The position numbers and the translations under genes were made by a program. Under the pieces are notes generated by a model, which made no database searches, was not told the DNA's origin, and worked only from the letters and a program-made list of their open reading frames with translations. A stretch of 64,000 bases of DNA from CBFIGX01 sp965662265 (GTDB taxonomy: Bacteria > Bacteroidota > Bacteroidia > Flavobacteriales > UBA7430), in contig CBFIGX010000007.1 in assembly GCA_965662265.1 (NCBI GenBank), forward strand, positions 61,119 to 125,118, in the 5' to 3' direction. How positions within the stretch are numbered: position 1 is the stretch's first letter; each line of letters opens with the position of its first letter. Shown here piece by piece: positions 43,353 to 52,457 of this stretch.

Positions 43353-44675
43353 ATGGGACTAAGTAATATTATTTTCGTATTGTGTGTTGGTGTTGCAGGA
43401 TTCTTCTTTTCTAGGAATATAACTAAAATAAGAAGGAATATATTGATTGGTAGAAATATAGATCGAACAGATCGATCTTCTGACCGCTGGATAACAATGA
43501 TTCGAGTAGCCCTTGGCCAATCGAAGATGTCGGTACGGCCTATTGCTGGTTTTTTACATTTTATTGTATATGCAGGATTTGTAATTATCAATATAGAAGT
43601 TTTGGAAATACTTATTGATGGTATTTTTGGTACTCACAGAGTTTTTGCTTTTTTGGGCTCATTATATAATGTGTTAATTGGTTCTTTTGAAGTTTTAGCA
43701 TTGTTGGTTTTGGTGGCTTGTGTTGTGTTCCTAATTCGAAGGAATATCATTCAAATCAAAAGATTTATTATGAAGGAGATGGACGGTTGGCCTACAACAG
43801 ATGCTAATCTAATTTTACTTTTTGAAGTCCTTCTAATGTCTGCTTTTTTATTAATGCAAGCAGCAGATTTACAATTGCAAAACTTAGGAGCTGAGTATTA
43901 TGTAAGTGCTGGTTCATTCCCAGTAAGCTCTTATTTAGTTCCACTTTTTGAAGGGTTAAATATTGATCGTTTAGTGATCATTGAGAGAGTATTCTGGTGG
44001 GTTCATATTTTAGGAATTTTAGCCTTTATGAATTATCTCCCGTACTCTAAGCATTTCCATATTATATTGGCTTTTCCAAACACCTATTATTCAAATATAG
44101 AAGCCAAAGGAAAGCTTAGCAATATGGCTTCCGTAAAGAAAGAAGTTGAAATGATGATGGACCCTAATACAGATCCATTTTCCCAGCCAGAATGCGATCA
44201 GGAAGAAGACCCACAAAGATTTGGTGCTAAAGATGTGAATGATTTAAACTGGGTGCAGTTGATGAATGCATACTCTTGTACTGAGTGTGGGCGTTGTACC
44301 TCAGAGTGCCCCGCAAATCAAACGGGTAAATTACTTTCTCCCAGAAAAATAATGATGGCTACCAGAGACCGATTAGAAGAATATGGTGCTCAGCTTGATC
44401 AAGGTGTAGCTCAGGTGGATGACGGAAAATTCTTATTAGATGACTATATCACAAGAGAGGAGTTATGGGCTTGTACATCATGTAATGCATGTACGGAATC
44501 ATGTCCGATAAACATCGACCCGTTGTCTATTATTGTTGACATGAGAAGGTATTTAGTAATGGAAGAATCTGCCGCACCAACAGAGTTAAATACGGTGTTT
44601 AGCAATATAGAAAATAATGGAGCTCCTTGGCAGTTTCCTGCTGCTGATAGATTAAATTGGAAAGATGAAGCTTAA
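43353..44675 (+). CDS. Membrane cytochrome b-like / ferredoxin fusion (HdrE-HdrC-like)
   Basis: This 440-aa protein has about five membrane segments (residues ~1-20, 65-90, 100-130, 150-175, 210-245) with His residues H69, H218, H234 and H236 placed in or next to helices, as in NarI/HdrE-type haem b proteins. A cytoplasmic domain follows with two 4Fe-4S sites, C309/312/315/319 (CTECGRCTSECP) and C374/377/380/384 (CTSCNACTESCP). It would pass electrons between the membrane quinone pool and the CCG protein encoded 2 nt downstream. Haem binding is inferred. The partner and substrate are unknown. Confidence 0.82.
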   Translation: MGLSNIIFVLCVGVAGFFFSRNITKIRRNILIGRNIDRTDRSSDRWITMIRVALGQSKMSVRPIAGFLHFIVYAGFVIINIEVLEILIDGIFGTHRVFAFLGSLYNVLIGSFEVLALLVLVACVVFLIRRNIIQIKRFIMKEMDGWPTTDANLILLFEVLLMSAFLLMQAADLQLQNLGAEYYVSAGSFPVSSYLVPLFEGLNIDRLVIIERVFWWVHILGILAFMNYLPYSKHFHIILAFPNTYYSNIEAKGKLSNMASVKKEVEMMMDPNTDPFSQPECDQEEDPQRFGAKDVNDLNWVQLMNAYSCTECGRCTSECPANQTGKLLSPRKIMMATRDRLEEYGAQLDQGVAQVDDGKFLLDDYITREELWACTSCNACTESCPINIDPLSIIVDMRRYLVMEESAAPTELNTVFSNIENNGAPWQFPAADRLNWKDEA

Positions 44676-44677
44676 AA

Positions 44678-45472
44678 ATGGAAAATAAGATGCAAATAAA
44701 AGTACCTACAATGGCCCAAATGATGGCTCAAGGAGAAGCACCTAATGTGCTGTTTTGGGTTGGATGCGCTGGAAGTTTTGATGATAGAGCTAAGAAAATT
44801 ACCAAAGCTTTCGTTAAGATATTAAATCATATAGATTATAAATTTGCAGTTTTAGGATCAGAGGAATCTTGTAGTGGAGATCCAGCCAAAAGGGCCGGCA
44901 ACGAATTTTTATTTCAAATGCAAGCCATGGCTAATATAGAGGTAATGAATGCCTATGAGGTAAAAAGAATTGTTACTACTTGTCCTCATTGTTTTAATAC
45001 ACTCAAGAATGAGTATCCTGAGTTAGGGGGTAAGTATGAAGTGATCCATCATACGCAATTACTTCAATCGTTATTAGATGAAGGTCGATTAACTATAGAA
45101 GGCGGAGCCTTTAAAGGGAAAAAAATCACGTTCCATGACCCATGTTATTTAGGAAGGGCAAATGAGGTTTATGAAGCGCCTAGAGCATTGATTGAAAAAT
45201 TAGACGCAGAGTTAGTAGAGATGAAGCGTTGTAAAACTAAAGGACTCTGCTGTGGCGCTGGTGGAGCTCAAATGTTTAAGGAACCAGAAAAAGGCCAAAA
45301 AGACATTAATATTGAACGAACTGAAGAGGCTCTTGGTACGCAAGCAGATTTAATAGCTACAGGTTGTCCTTTTTGTAATACCATGATGACTGATGGTGTT
45401 AAAAATAAAGAACAGGAACAGGTGGAGGTGCTAGATTTAGCCGAAATGATTGCAACTGCAAACGAGTTATAG
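44678..45472 (+). CDS. CCG-domain Fe-S protein (HdrB/HdrD-like)
   Basis: The 264-aa protein has two Cys-rich CCG regions of heterodisulfide-reductase subunit B: SEESCSGDPAKRAGNE with VTTCPHCFNTL (about 65-110), and FHDPCYLGRANE, LCCGAGGAQMF and TGCPFCNTMM (about 150-235). Such domains hold the noncubane 4Fe-4S cluster that splits disulfides in methanogens; homologues in aerobes act in lactate or glycolate oxidation. It starts 2 nt after the membrane Fe-S gene and ends 2 nt before the next. A second Met (codon 5) could also be the start. Confidence 0.85.
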   Translation: MENKMQIKVPTMAQMMAQGEAPNVLFWVGCAGSFDDRAKKITKAFVKILNHIDYKFAVLGSEESCSGDPAKRAGNEFLFQMQAMANIEVMNAYEVKRIVTTCPHCFNTLKNEYPELGGKYEVIHHTQLLQSLLDEGRLTIEGGAFKGKKITFHDPCYLGRANEVYEAPRALIEKLDAELVEMKRCKTKGLCCGAGGAQMFKEPEKGQKDINIERTEEALGTQADLIATGCPFCNTMMTDGVKNKEQEQVEVLDLAEMIATANEL

Positions 45473-45474
45473 TT

Positions 45475-45954
45475 ATGCGAATATCATTTGATGAACTTCC
45501 TGATTCTTCTAGATTATGGATTTTCCAGTCGCATCGACTTATAACAGAGCTCGAAAAAAAGTATATATCGAAAAAACTATCTAAATTTTTGAACGATTGG
45601 GCTTCACACGGATCTGGTATTAAAGCTTCATTTGATATAAGGCATGATTGTTTTGTTATTGTCGCTGCAGATGAAAGTCAGCAAGAAGCCTCAGGTTGCT
45701 CAATAGACTCATTGACTGGAATATTTAAGTCTGTTGGTAATGATTTGGCACTTAATTTTTTCGACCGATTTGCTATCGCTGTTTGTGATAGCTCAGTTAA
45801 GGTGCTCTCTATTCAAGACTTTAAAGAAGCCATTGCTTCACACAAAATCGATTCTAATACAAAGGTTTTTAATAATATGATCTATCAAAAAGGAGACCTC
45901 TCTAAGCAATGGATCAAGCCTATTAGTGAGTCTTGGCATAAGAGATATTTATAA
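45475..45954 (+). CDS. Conserved Bacteroidota protein, often misnamed 'ABC transporter ATPase'
   Basis: This 159-aa protein has no Walker A, Walker B or ABC signature, so an ATPase name is not supported. Features are ELPDSSRLWIFQSHR at the start, a long helix with paired lysines, WASHGSGIKASFDIRHDCFVIVAADE and ASGCSIDS, ending SESWHKRYL. I recall homologues beside this Fe-S pair in other flavobacteria. The conserved Cys in SGCSID and the close coupling (2 nt) suggest a role with the redox module, which is inference. Confidence 0.82.
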   Translation: MRISFDELPDSSRLWIFQSHRLITELEKKYISKKLSKFLNDWASHGSGIKASFDIRHDCFVIVAADESQQEASGCSIDSLTGIFKSVGNDLALNFFDRFAIAVCDSSVKVLSIQDFKEAIASHKIDSNTKVFNNMIYQKGDLSKQWIKPISESWHKRYL

Positions 45955-45967
45955 CAGCTTCTCAAAT

Positions 45968-46002
45968 AAAAAAAAAGCTGACCCACGGGTCAGCTTTTTT
46001 TT
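45968..46002. terminator. Bidirectional terminator
   Basis: AGCTGACCC / GGGTCAGCT form a 9-bp stem with a 2-nt centre, flanked by a run of A and a run of eight T. It serves the plus-strand operon ending at 45954 and the minus-strand barrel gene ending at 46020. Confidence 0.9.
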
Positions 46003-46019
46003 ATGTATAAACTTATTTT

Positions 46020-46724
46020 TTAGAAGAATAAGCTGAAGTTAACACCAAGGTTAAAGTCAGTTCCTTTAACATCTGTATTTTGAATATAACGATTAGCTGC
46101 GTTGTATTCTTTTTCAGTACCGTTCATGAAAGTAAGATTCATAAATGGCTCTATAGCAAAGTGCTCTCTCCAAACGATTGTATATCCAAGACCAAGATTG
46201 AACTTCAAAGAATTTTGTGCATCTTCAACAACCTCGTTAATATCTGGAATACCATCTTCACCCGTAGAGTATTCTATTATGATAGGATTACCTTCTGCGT
46301 CAAATTGTGGAACACCACCAGCAGCACCTGGTAATACAGTTTCGTTTGTAGTAGGAATTACCCATTGTTGCGCCAACTGTCTTACTGGTACATAGTTTTC
46401 AGAGTTAGCAGTATGGCTACTCAAAGAAATTTCAGTAAATAAGTTGTTTGACACATAGTATCTTCCAAACACTCCTATTTCAGCTACATTATCGTTAAGT
46501 TCGATGTCAGCATCTCTGTTGTGATTTTGAAAGTTAATTAATGCACCGATAGCAATACCGTCTTGTACAAAGTATCCAACTTTTGGAGTAATTGCTAAAG
46601 TGTTAATGTTTTGCTCAGAAAATTCGCTTCCTGCACCTAACAATACAGTACCTTTACGAGTTTGAGCGTCAGAAGTTAATGCAAAAGTCATTACTGCTGC
46701 AAGTGAAAGAATAATCTTTTTCAT
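46020..46724 (-). CDS. Outer-membrane beta-barrel protein
   Basis: The 234-aa protein has a signal peptide (to about residue 20, SDAQ), then strands with alternating hydrophobic residues: AITPKVGYFVQDGIAIGALI, AEIGVFGRYYVSNNLF, FNLGLGYTIVWREHFAIEPF. It ends in DFNLGVNFSLFF, an aromatic C-terminus typical of barrels. An extracellular-type loop (about 105-150) breaks the pattern. This is the size of an eight-stranded porin-like barrel. Ligand or role is unknown. It stands alone, 166 nt after the OstA-like gene. Confidence 0.8.
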   Translation of the reverse strand: MKKIILSLAAVMTFALTSDAQTRKGTVLLGAGSEFSEQNINTLAITPKVGYFVQDGIAIGALINFQNHNRDADIELNDNVAEIGVFGRYYVSNNLFTEISLSSHTANSENYVPVRQLAQQWVIPTTNETVLPGAAGGVPQFDAEGNPIIIEYSTGEDGIPDINEVVEDAQNSLKFNLGLGYTIVWREHFAIEPFMNLTFMNGTEKEYNAANRYIQNTDVKGTDFNLGVNFSLFF

Positions 46725-46890
46725 ACCTGTTTTGAAATTAGTTTCTTTTGTTTTTCATCTCTTTGAAAGCGTGAATTTACTAAAAATTCAGATACTTCAA
46801 AGCATTTAATTATTATTATTGTTCTCACAAGAAATAATTGTGCCAATCAATTTGGCGCTGTAAAGAAAGTAAAAATAATAATAAGGACTA

Positions 46891-48294
46891 TTATTTTGAT
46901 ATAATTTTTGATTGTAATCGATCGAGAATATTAATTTTATCTAGCCATGTAAACCCTTTAAGTACTCTCTCATCGTTTTGTACTTTATCAGCAGGGATTA
47001 AATGAGCGTCCGGTTTTGTATAGAAAGAAATGGACTCAATGGCATTTTCTTTAAGAAGAATATGCATATCACTACAGATAATTTTGTTTAACCCTTGTAT
47101 GGTATTGTTATCTTCATCATTTACTGTGTATATACTTTGCCCATTACCTTTTACGTCAATACTATTTATTACTGAGTTTATAAAATGAGCGTACATATTA
47201 ACACCACTAATTTGATTGTAGAAAAGCGAATCTACTTTAGAGCATATAAAAGCATTTTTATATAAGTAGCCTTTTTGAATTTGATTACTATCTATAAGAA
47301 GTGATATGCTGTCAGATGTAATCTGAAACTCTCCAACCCACAAGGCAGGATTTTTTTCTAAGTACAACAATCCTAGGTCAATGTTATAGTAGAGTGAGTC
47401 ACTTTTTCCAGAAAATGAATTGCTTGTAAATCGAACATTAGGTTGTGCAATTACACCCTGATTAAGTATTTGTGTTATGGTATCTGCTTCAAAATATAAA
47501 GTGTCATTATTTTGTGGTACGCTAAGAAGTATGTTGCCAAAAGAGGAGCTAGAATTAAATTGGTCGAACAAATAACAGGTGTCTGCCATTAAGCTAGATT
47601 GGTTGTTTTGATTTGTAATAATAACGTCTGAATTCAGAAATGCAGTTTCTTCTTTTTGATCCATCCAACCATAATTAGCCTCTATTACATAAGAATCATT
47701 TTTTATAATACCTTTTGATTGGAATTGAGCATATTCTTCATTTATCCAGTAGTATAAAGTGTCAGCCATAAGTATCTCCGAAGTGCTAGTCACTACAACA
47801 CGATCAAAAAAATCAAATTTTTCAAGATTGCTGAAGTAGATACCCACGTTACTCTCTAAAGTTTTATCTTTTGATTCTATACATGCATACTGATTAAAAA
47901 AACCTTTATTAGAATTAAAGTCGTAGTTAAGTTCTTCGGTATTTAGAGACATGTCCTTGTGTTCAAAAACTACATTTTTGGTTATTAATGCGACTTTATT
48001 ATTACCATCATATTTCAAATAGTTGCCCCTTAGATTTAAGCTGTCACCTTCCCATAAGTGAACGTTGCCAAATGTTTCAATTACATTTTTGTTTGCATAA
48101 AAATAGGCACTATCACAGGAAAGGCGTCTATCATCGTGCTTTACCTTTACATTTCCTTTTAAAATTTGCCTATCAGAGCTTAATTTTTTATTAAAGGAAA
48201 TAGTTTCAGTATTCAAAATTTCTACAGGAGATTGCCCAAAACTCTGAGCACTAAGAAATAAAATAGATAATATAAGTTTAAAAGTACTTTGCAT
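46891..48294 (-). CDS. OstA/LptA-like periplasmic protein
   Basis: This 467-aa protein has a signal peptide (to about residue 20) and OstA-type repeats: LKGNVKVKHDDRRLSCDSAYFY, then ETFGNVHLWEGDSLNLRGN and TEELNYDFNSNKGFF. The repeated jellyroll strands are those of LptA/LptD-N, which bridge lipopolysaccharide across the periplasm. It is longer than LptA of Proteobacteria (about 185 aa), as is usual in Bacteroidota. Its ATG touches the U-tract of the purA terminator, and it follows rel-fur-purA on the minus strand. Confidence 0.85.
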   Translation of the reverse strand: MQSTFKLILSILFLSAQSFGQSPVEILNTETISFNKKLSSDRQILKGNVKVKHDDRRLSCDSAYFYANKNVIETFGNVHLWEGDSLNLRGNYLKYDGNNKVALITKNVVFEHKDMSLNTEELNYDFNSNKGFFNQYACIESKDKTLESNVGIYFSNLEKFDFFDRVVVTSTSEILMADTLYYWINEEYAQFQSKGIIKNDSYVIEANYGWMDQKEETAFLNSDVIITNQNNQSSLMADTCYLFDQFNSSSSFGNILLSVPQNNDTLYFEADTITQILNQGVIAQPNVRFTSNSFSGKSDSLYYNIDLGLLYLEKNPALWVGEFQITSDSISLLIDSNQIQKGYLYKNAFICSKVDSLFYNQISGVNMYAHFINSVINSIDVKGNGQSIYTVNDEDNNTIQGLNKIICSDMHILLKENAIESISFYTKPDAHLIPADKVQNDERVLKGFTWLDKINILDRLQSKIISK

Positions 48295-48316
48295 AAAAAA
48301 GTCCCATAAAGGGACT
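48295..48316 (-). terminator. Terminator after purA, abutting the OstA-like start
   Basis: On the minus strand AGTCCC / GGGACT form a stem with a TTTAT loop, followed by a T-tract ending at 48295. The next base is the A of the OstA-like ATG (48294). Confidence 0.8.
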
Positions 48317-48324
48317 CAATTAAA

Positions 48325-49593
48325 TTATGATTTATGAATGGTTTGAGTTCTATCTGGACCTACCGATACAATAGATATAGGTGTTTCAAGCTCTTTTTCC
48401 AAATACTCAATGTAGCTAATAAGTTCTTCAGGAAGCTCAGACATTTTAGTTTTTCCAGTTAAGTCTTCTTTCCAGCAAGGAAACTCTTTGTAAATTGGCT
48501 CTATCTTGTCCCCTTCAATGTTGTAAGGTAGGTAGTCGATAATTTCACCATTATATTTATAATGAGTACACACTTTTATTGTTGGAAAAGCACTAAGGAC
48601 ATCAGCCTTCATCATCATTAATTGTGTAACACCATTTACGTTTATGGCATACTTAAGAGCGGGAAGGTCTATCCAACCACACCGTCTTGGTCTACCTGTA
48701 GTGGCCCCAAACTCATTACCGGCCTTTTGAATAGCTGCACCAGTTTCATCGAATAGTTCGGTTGGAAAAGGTCCGCTACCCACTCTAGTCAAGTATGCTT
48801 TAAATATACCAAATACGTCGCCTATTCTGTTTGGTGCAATTCCTAATCCTGTGCAAGCTCCTGCCGCAACAGTATTAGATGATGTTACAAATGGGTATGT
48901 TCCAAAATCAATATCTAATAATGAACCTTGCGCACCCTCGGCAAGAACCTTTTTACCCTCTTTGCGAGCACTAGCCAAATAATGTTCACTATCTATAAAT
49001 GTGATTTTTTTTAAACGTTCAATTGCTTCAAACCACTCTGTTTCCATAGCTTCAATGTTGTAATCGAAATCAAAGTGATTGAGTAGTTGTTTATGTTTCG
49101 TAACAAGTTGGTTGTAACGTTTTTTGAAGTCAGGAAGTTCTATATCTCCAACTCTAAGTCCGTTGCGTCCCGTTTTATCCATATAAGTTGGACCTATCCC
49201 TTTGAGTGTTGATCCAATTTTAGCTTTTCCTTTTGCTTGTTCTGAAGCAGCATCCAGCATCTTGTGTGATGGAAGTATAAGGTGAGCTTTTCGAGATATT
49301 AAAAGTTTATTGTCAAATTTAACATTCAGTTTCTCAAGACCTTCAAGTTCTTTTTTAAATATAATAGGATCTATTACTACACCATTACCAATAACATTTA
49401 TAGCCGTAGGATGAAAAATGCCAGATGGTATGGTGTGAAGCACATGTTTGATACCATCAAACTCTAGTGTGTGACCTGCGTTAGGTCCTCCTTGAAACCT
49501 TGCTATTATATCATAATTTGATGTTAAGACATCAACTATTTTACCTTTTCCTTCGTCTCCCCATTGAAGACCTAAAAGAACATCAACTGCCAT
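48325..49593 (-). CDS. purA: Adenylosuccinate synthetase
   Basis: PurA joins IMP and aspartate using GTP in AMP synthesis. The 422-aa protein starts VDVLLGLQWGDEGKGKIVD with the GDEGKGK phosphate loop. It has RFQGGPNAGHT, GSTLKGIGPTYMDKTGRNGLR, TGRPRRCGW and a C-terminal SVGPDRTQTI block. Length is normal. It follows fur by 23 nt and precedes the OstA-like gene. Confidence 0.98.
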   Translation of the reverse strand: MAVDVLLGLQWGDEGKGKIVDVLTSNYDIIARFQGGPNAGHTLEFDGIKHVLHTIPSGIFHPTAINVIGNGVVIDPIIFKKELEGLEKLNVKFDNKLLISRKAHLILPSHKMLDAASEQAKGKAKIGSTLKGIGPTYMDKTGRNGLRVGDIELPDFKKRYNQLVTKHKQLLNHFDFDYNIEAMETEWFEAIERLKKITFIDSEHYLASARKEGKKVLAEGAQGSLLDIDFGTYPFVTSSNTVAAGACTGLGIAPNRIGDVFGIFKAYLTRVGSGPFPTELFDETGAAIQKAGNEFGATTGRPRRCGWIDLPALKYAINVNGVTQLMMMKADVLSAFPTIKVCTHYKYNGEIIDYLPYNIEGDKIEPIYKEFPCWKEDLTGKTKMSELPEELISYIEYLEKELETPISIVSVGPDRTQTIHKS

Positions 49594-49616
49594 TTTTTTT
49601 TACTTTGTGTTGAATT

Positions 49617-50063
49617 TTATTTTGCAGTACATTCTTTACAAGTACCGTACATATTTAATGCATGATGCATAACTTTAAATCCTAGTAATTCTTCAACAGA
49701 ACTCGTGATATTTTGAATACGAGGATCACAAAACTCAATTACCTTTTTGCACTCAGTACATATAAGGTGATCGTGTTGTTTGTTGCTGAAGCTTTTTTCA
49801 TATTGAGCTTGATTTTCCCCAAATTGATGTTTTCTAACTAAATTACAATCAAGTAGAAGCTCTATAGTATTATAAAGAGTCGCTCTACTCACTCTGTAAT
49901 TTTGATTTTTCATTTTGATATAAAGTGTTTCTATGTCAAAATGATCGTTGTAGTTATAAATTTCTTTGAGTATGGCAAAGCGCTCAGGCGTTTTACGTTG
50001 CCCGTTTTGTTCAAGGTAAGTTGTAAATACCTGCTTTACTTGTTCTTGTATTTTTTTGCTCAT
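49617..50063 (-). CDS. fur: Fur-family metal-responsive repressor
   Basis: The 148-aa protein has the Fur DNA-binding winged helix (QRKTPERFAILKEIY, RVSRATLYNTIELL) and the metal and dimer region with HDHLICTECKKVIEF and a C-terminal GTCKEC. The two CxxC pairs form the structural zinc site. Fur-type proteins sense iron, zinc or peroxide; which one cannot be read here. It lies between rel and purA, an arrangement seen in other Bacteroidota. A TATTTTTG at 50087-50080 may be its own -7 element. Confidence 0.9.
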   Translation of the reverse strand: MSKKIQEQVKQVFTTYLEQNGQRKTPERFAILKEIYNYNDHFDIETLYIKMKNQNYRVSRATLYNTIELLLDCNLVRKHQFGENQAQYEKSFSNKQHDHLICTECKKVIEFCDPRIQNITSSVEELLGFKVMHHALNMYGTCKECTAK

Positions 50064-50079
50064 TTGAGAATCTAGGAGT

Positions 50080-50087
50080 CAAAAATA
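50080..50087 (-). promoter_or_regulatory. Candidate -7 element of fur
   Basis: On the minus strand TATTTTTG fits TAnnTTTG and lies 16 nt before the fur ATG. No -33 TTG is seen at the right distance, so fur may instead be read from the rel transcript. Confidence 0.35.
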
Positions 50088-50128
50088 AAGCCGTAAAACT
50101 AATAATTAATTTTTATACAGACGATTAT

Positions 50129-52339
50129 TTAACTACTTTTAAATTTTCTTGTAACGGACGTAATACCGTTAATTTTCTTGATTTTATTAATTACTTTATT
50201 AAGGCTATTTATGTCATCTATAACTAAAGTAATTAAACCATCGAAAACACCATCTAAGCTACTAATGTTTATAGATTGAATATTTACTTTTAAGTTATTA
50301 GATAGTAGTTGCGTTACTTCATTTACAAGTCCTACTCGGTCAAACCCTTTAATGTTTAATAGTGCCATAGATTGTTTATTACTAGAATCAATCCATTTTG
50401 CATTTAAAATTCTGTAAGCAAAGTTAGATTGAAGCCTTATGGCATTGGGGCAATCGAATCGATGAATTTTAATACCCTCTTTTATTGTTGTAAATCCAAA
50501 AACATGATCGCCTGTAATTGGACGACAGCACTTAGAGTAGGTGTAGTTTAACTTTTCTTCTGTTGGGCCAAAAACTAAAGTATCGTATTTACCTTGCTCA
50601 ACAGGGGATTCAACTGATTTTGAGCTTTTTCGATAGATTTTATTTTTGAGCATTTGATACCAACTATTTCTATTGCTAGCAAAATCTTTAATCATTGAGT
50701 TGTTAAATACGCCAATACCTACGTCGTAAAATAAGTCTAAGCTGGTTTTATACTTAAAATAATTTAATAACTCACTGATGGTATTATCGTTAAAGTTGAG
50801 TTTTATATGTTTTAATTTTCTTTCAAGAATTTCTTTCCCTTCTGCAGCTATACGTTTTTTCTCTTCTTTAAGTGCGTTTTTTATTTTGTTTTTTGCTTTC
50901 GCTGTAATCACAAAGCTTAGCCATGCCTTTTTTGGTTTTTGTTTTTTTGAGCTGATCACTTCAACCTGATCGCCACTTTTGAGAGTATGACTTAGTGGAA
51001 CTAGTTTTCCGTTTACTTTACAACCTAAGCAGTTGGCCCCTAGTTGTGTGTGAATTTCAAAAGCAAAATCTAGTGCCGAAGCTCCTTTAGGTAGTGTTTT
51101 CAACTCTCCGTTAGGAGTAAAAACAAAAATTTCTTTAGAAAATAAATTGAGTTTAAATTCATCTAAAAAATCTACTGCATTAGATTCAGGATTTTCAAGT
51201 AACTCTCGAATTTGGTTAATCCAATCTTCAAGATTTCCTTCTTTGGTTTTTCCTTCTTGTTTATATTTCCAGTGTGCTGCATAACCTTTTTCAGCCACAT
51301 CATCCATACGCTGCGTTCTAATCTGAACCTCTACCCATTTACCACCAGGTCCCATAACAGTGGTGTGTAAAGATTCATATCCATTGGCTTTAGGAGTAGA
51401 TATCCAGTCACGAAGTCTGTCAGGGTTAGGTTTATAGTGATCGGTAATTAATGAGTAGGCCTTCCAACAGTCAGATTTTTCATTATTTATGTTTGAGTCT
51501 AATATAACTCGGATTGCAAACTTGTCGTATACTTGGTCAAAAGTTACACCTTGGCTCTTCATTTTTTTTCGAATTGAAAAAATGGACTTAGGTCTTCCCT
51601 TAACTGAAAATAGTAATTTGTTTTCTTTAAGACTTGCTTTTAGTGGTTTGGTAAAGCGTTGAATGTACTGAACTCTTGAAGTTTTGGTTTCATTAAGCTT
51701 ATGAGCAATTTCTCTGTAAGTTTCTGGTTCTGTATATTTCAAACCCAGGTCTTCTAGCTCAGTTTTGATGCTATATAAACCTAAGCGATGTGCTAATGGT
51801 GCATAGATGTATAGTGTTTCTGACCCAATTTTTTGCTGCTTATACCTAGGCATAGAATCTAGAGTTTGCATGTTGTGAAGTCGGTCGGCTAGTTTTATTA
51901 AAATTACTCTCACATCATCAGATAATGTAAGAAGCATTTTCCGAAAGTTCTCTGCTTGTACAGAGATGTCTTGTTCCTCAAAAACGTCTATTTTTGTAAG
52001 CCCATCAATAATTTGTCTAACCTTAGCGTTAAACATTTTTTCTATATCATCAAGGGTGTATTCGGTGTCTTCTACTACATCGTGAAGTAATGCACACACT
52101 ATAGATGTTGCGCCAAGACCAATATCTTTTGCAACAATATGAGCAACAGCAATAGGATGATAAATATAGGGTTCGCCACTTTTGCGTCTCATATCCTTAT
52201 GCGCTCTAACCGATAAGTTAAATGCTTTTCGAATCAAGCGTTTATCACTTCGAGTAACATCGCTGTTGCAAGCTCTAAGTAGAGCTCTATACTTATTTAC
52301 AATTTCTTTATTTTCTTGTTCTATAACCAGCTGCTGCAT
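50129..52339 (-). CDS. rel: Bifunctional (p)ppGpp synthetase/hydrolase
   Basis: This long Rel/SpoT protein (736 aa) makes and breaks the stringent-response alarmone. It has an HD hydrolase domain (residues ~45-200, YIYHPIAVAHIV, LLHDVVEDTEYT), with the HD residues intact. The synthetase domain (~240-370) has RLRDWISTPKANGYESLHTT, a TGS domain (~395-455) contains PKGASALDFAFEIH, and a C-terminal ACT domain (~660-735) follows. So it looks able to do both reactions. It is 65 nt upstream of fur. Confidence 0.96.
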   Translation of the reverse strand: MQQLVIEQENKEIVNKYRALLRACNSDVTRSDKRLIRKAFNLSVRAHKDMRRKSGEPYIYHPIAVAHIVAKDIGLGATSIVCALLHDVVEDTEYTLDDIEKMFNAKVRQIIDGLTKIDVFEEQDISVQAENFRKMLLTLSDDVRVILIKLADRLHNMQTLDSMPRYKQQKIGSETLYIYAPLAHRLGLYSIKTELEDLGLKYTEPETYREIAHKLNETKTSRVQYIQRFTKPLKASLKENKLLFSVKGRPKSIFSIRKKMKSQGVTFDQVYDKFAIRVILDSNINNEKSDCWKAYSLITDHYKPNPDRLRDWISTPKANGYESLHTTVMGPGGKWVEVQIRTQRMDDVAEKGYAAHWKYKQEGKTKEGNLEDWINQIRELLENPESNAVDFLDEFKLNLFSKEIFVFTPNGELKTLPKGASALDFAFEIHTQLGANCLGCKVNGKLVPLSHTLKSGDQVEVISSKKQKPKKAWLSFVITAKAKNKIKNALKEEKKRIAAEGKEILERKLKHIKLNFNDNTISELLNYFKYKTSLDLFYDVGIGVFNNSMIKDFASNRNSWYQMLKNKIYRKSSKSVESPVEQGKYDTLVFGPTEEKLNYTYSKCCRPITGDHVFGFTTIKEGIKIHRFDCPNAIRLQSNFAYRILNAKWIDSSNKQSMALLNIKGFDRVGLVNEVTQLLSNNLKVNIQSINISSLDGVFDGLITLVIDDINSLNKVINKIKKINGITSVTRKFKSS

Positions 52340-52382
52340 CGAAAAATATACTTTCCATAAACATAACTATTTTACGACAATC

Positions 52383-52410
52383 AAAAAAGCCATGAAGTGT
52401 AATTCATAGC
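52383..52410 (-). terminator. Terminator of fahA
   Basis: On the minus strand GCTATGAA pairs with TTCATGGC (one U-G wobble) around a 6-nt loop, followed by TTTTTT. It lies 48 nt after the fahA stop and separates fahA from rel. Confidence 0.82.
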
Positions 52411-52457
52411 TTTTTTTAAAATATTCGTTTTTATTGTTTCCTAATTTATGTTCTGTG

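Noticed and set aside
45475..45954. ABC transporter ATPase
   Set aside because: The name circulates for this family, but Walker A, signature and Walker B motifs are all absent.
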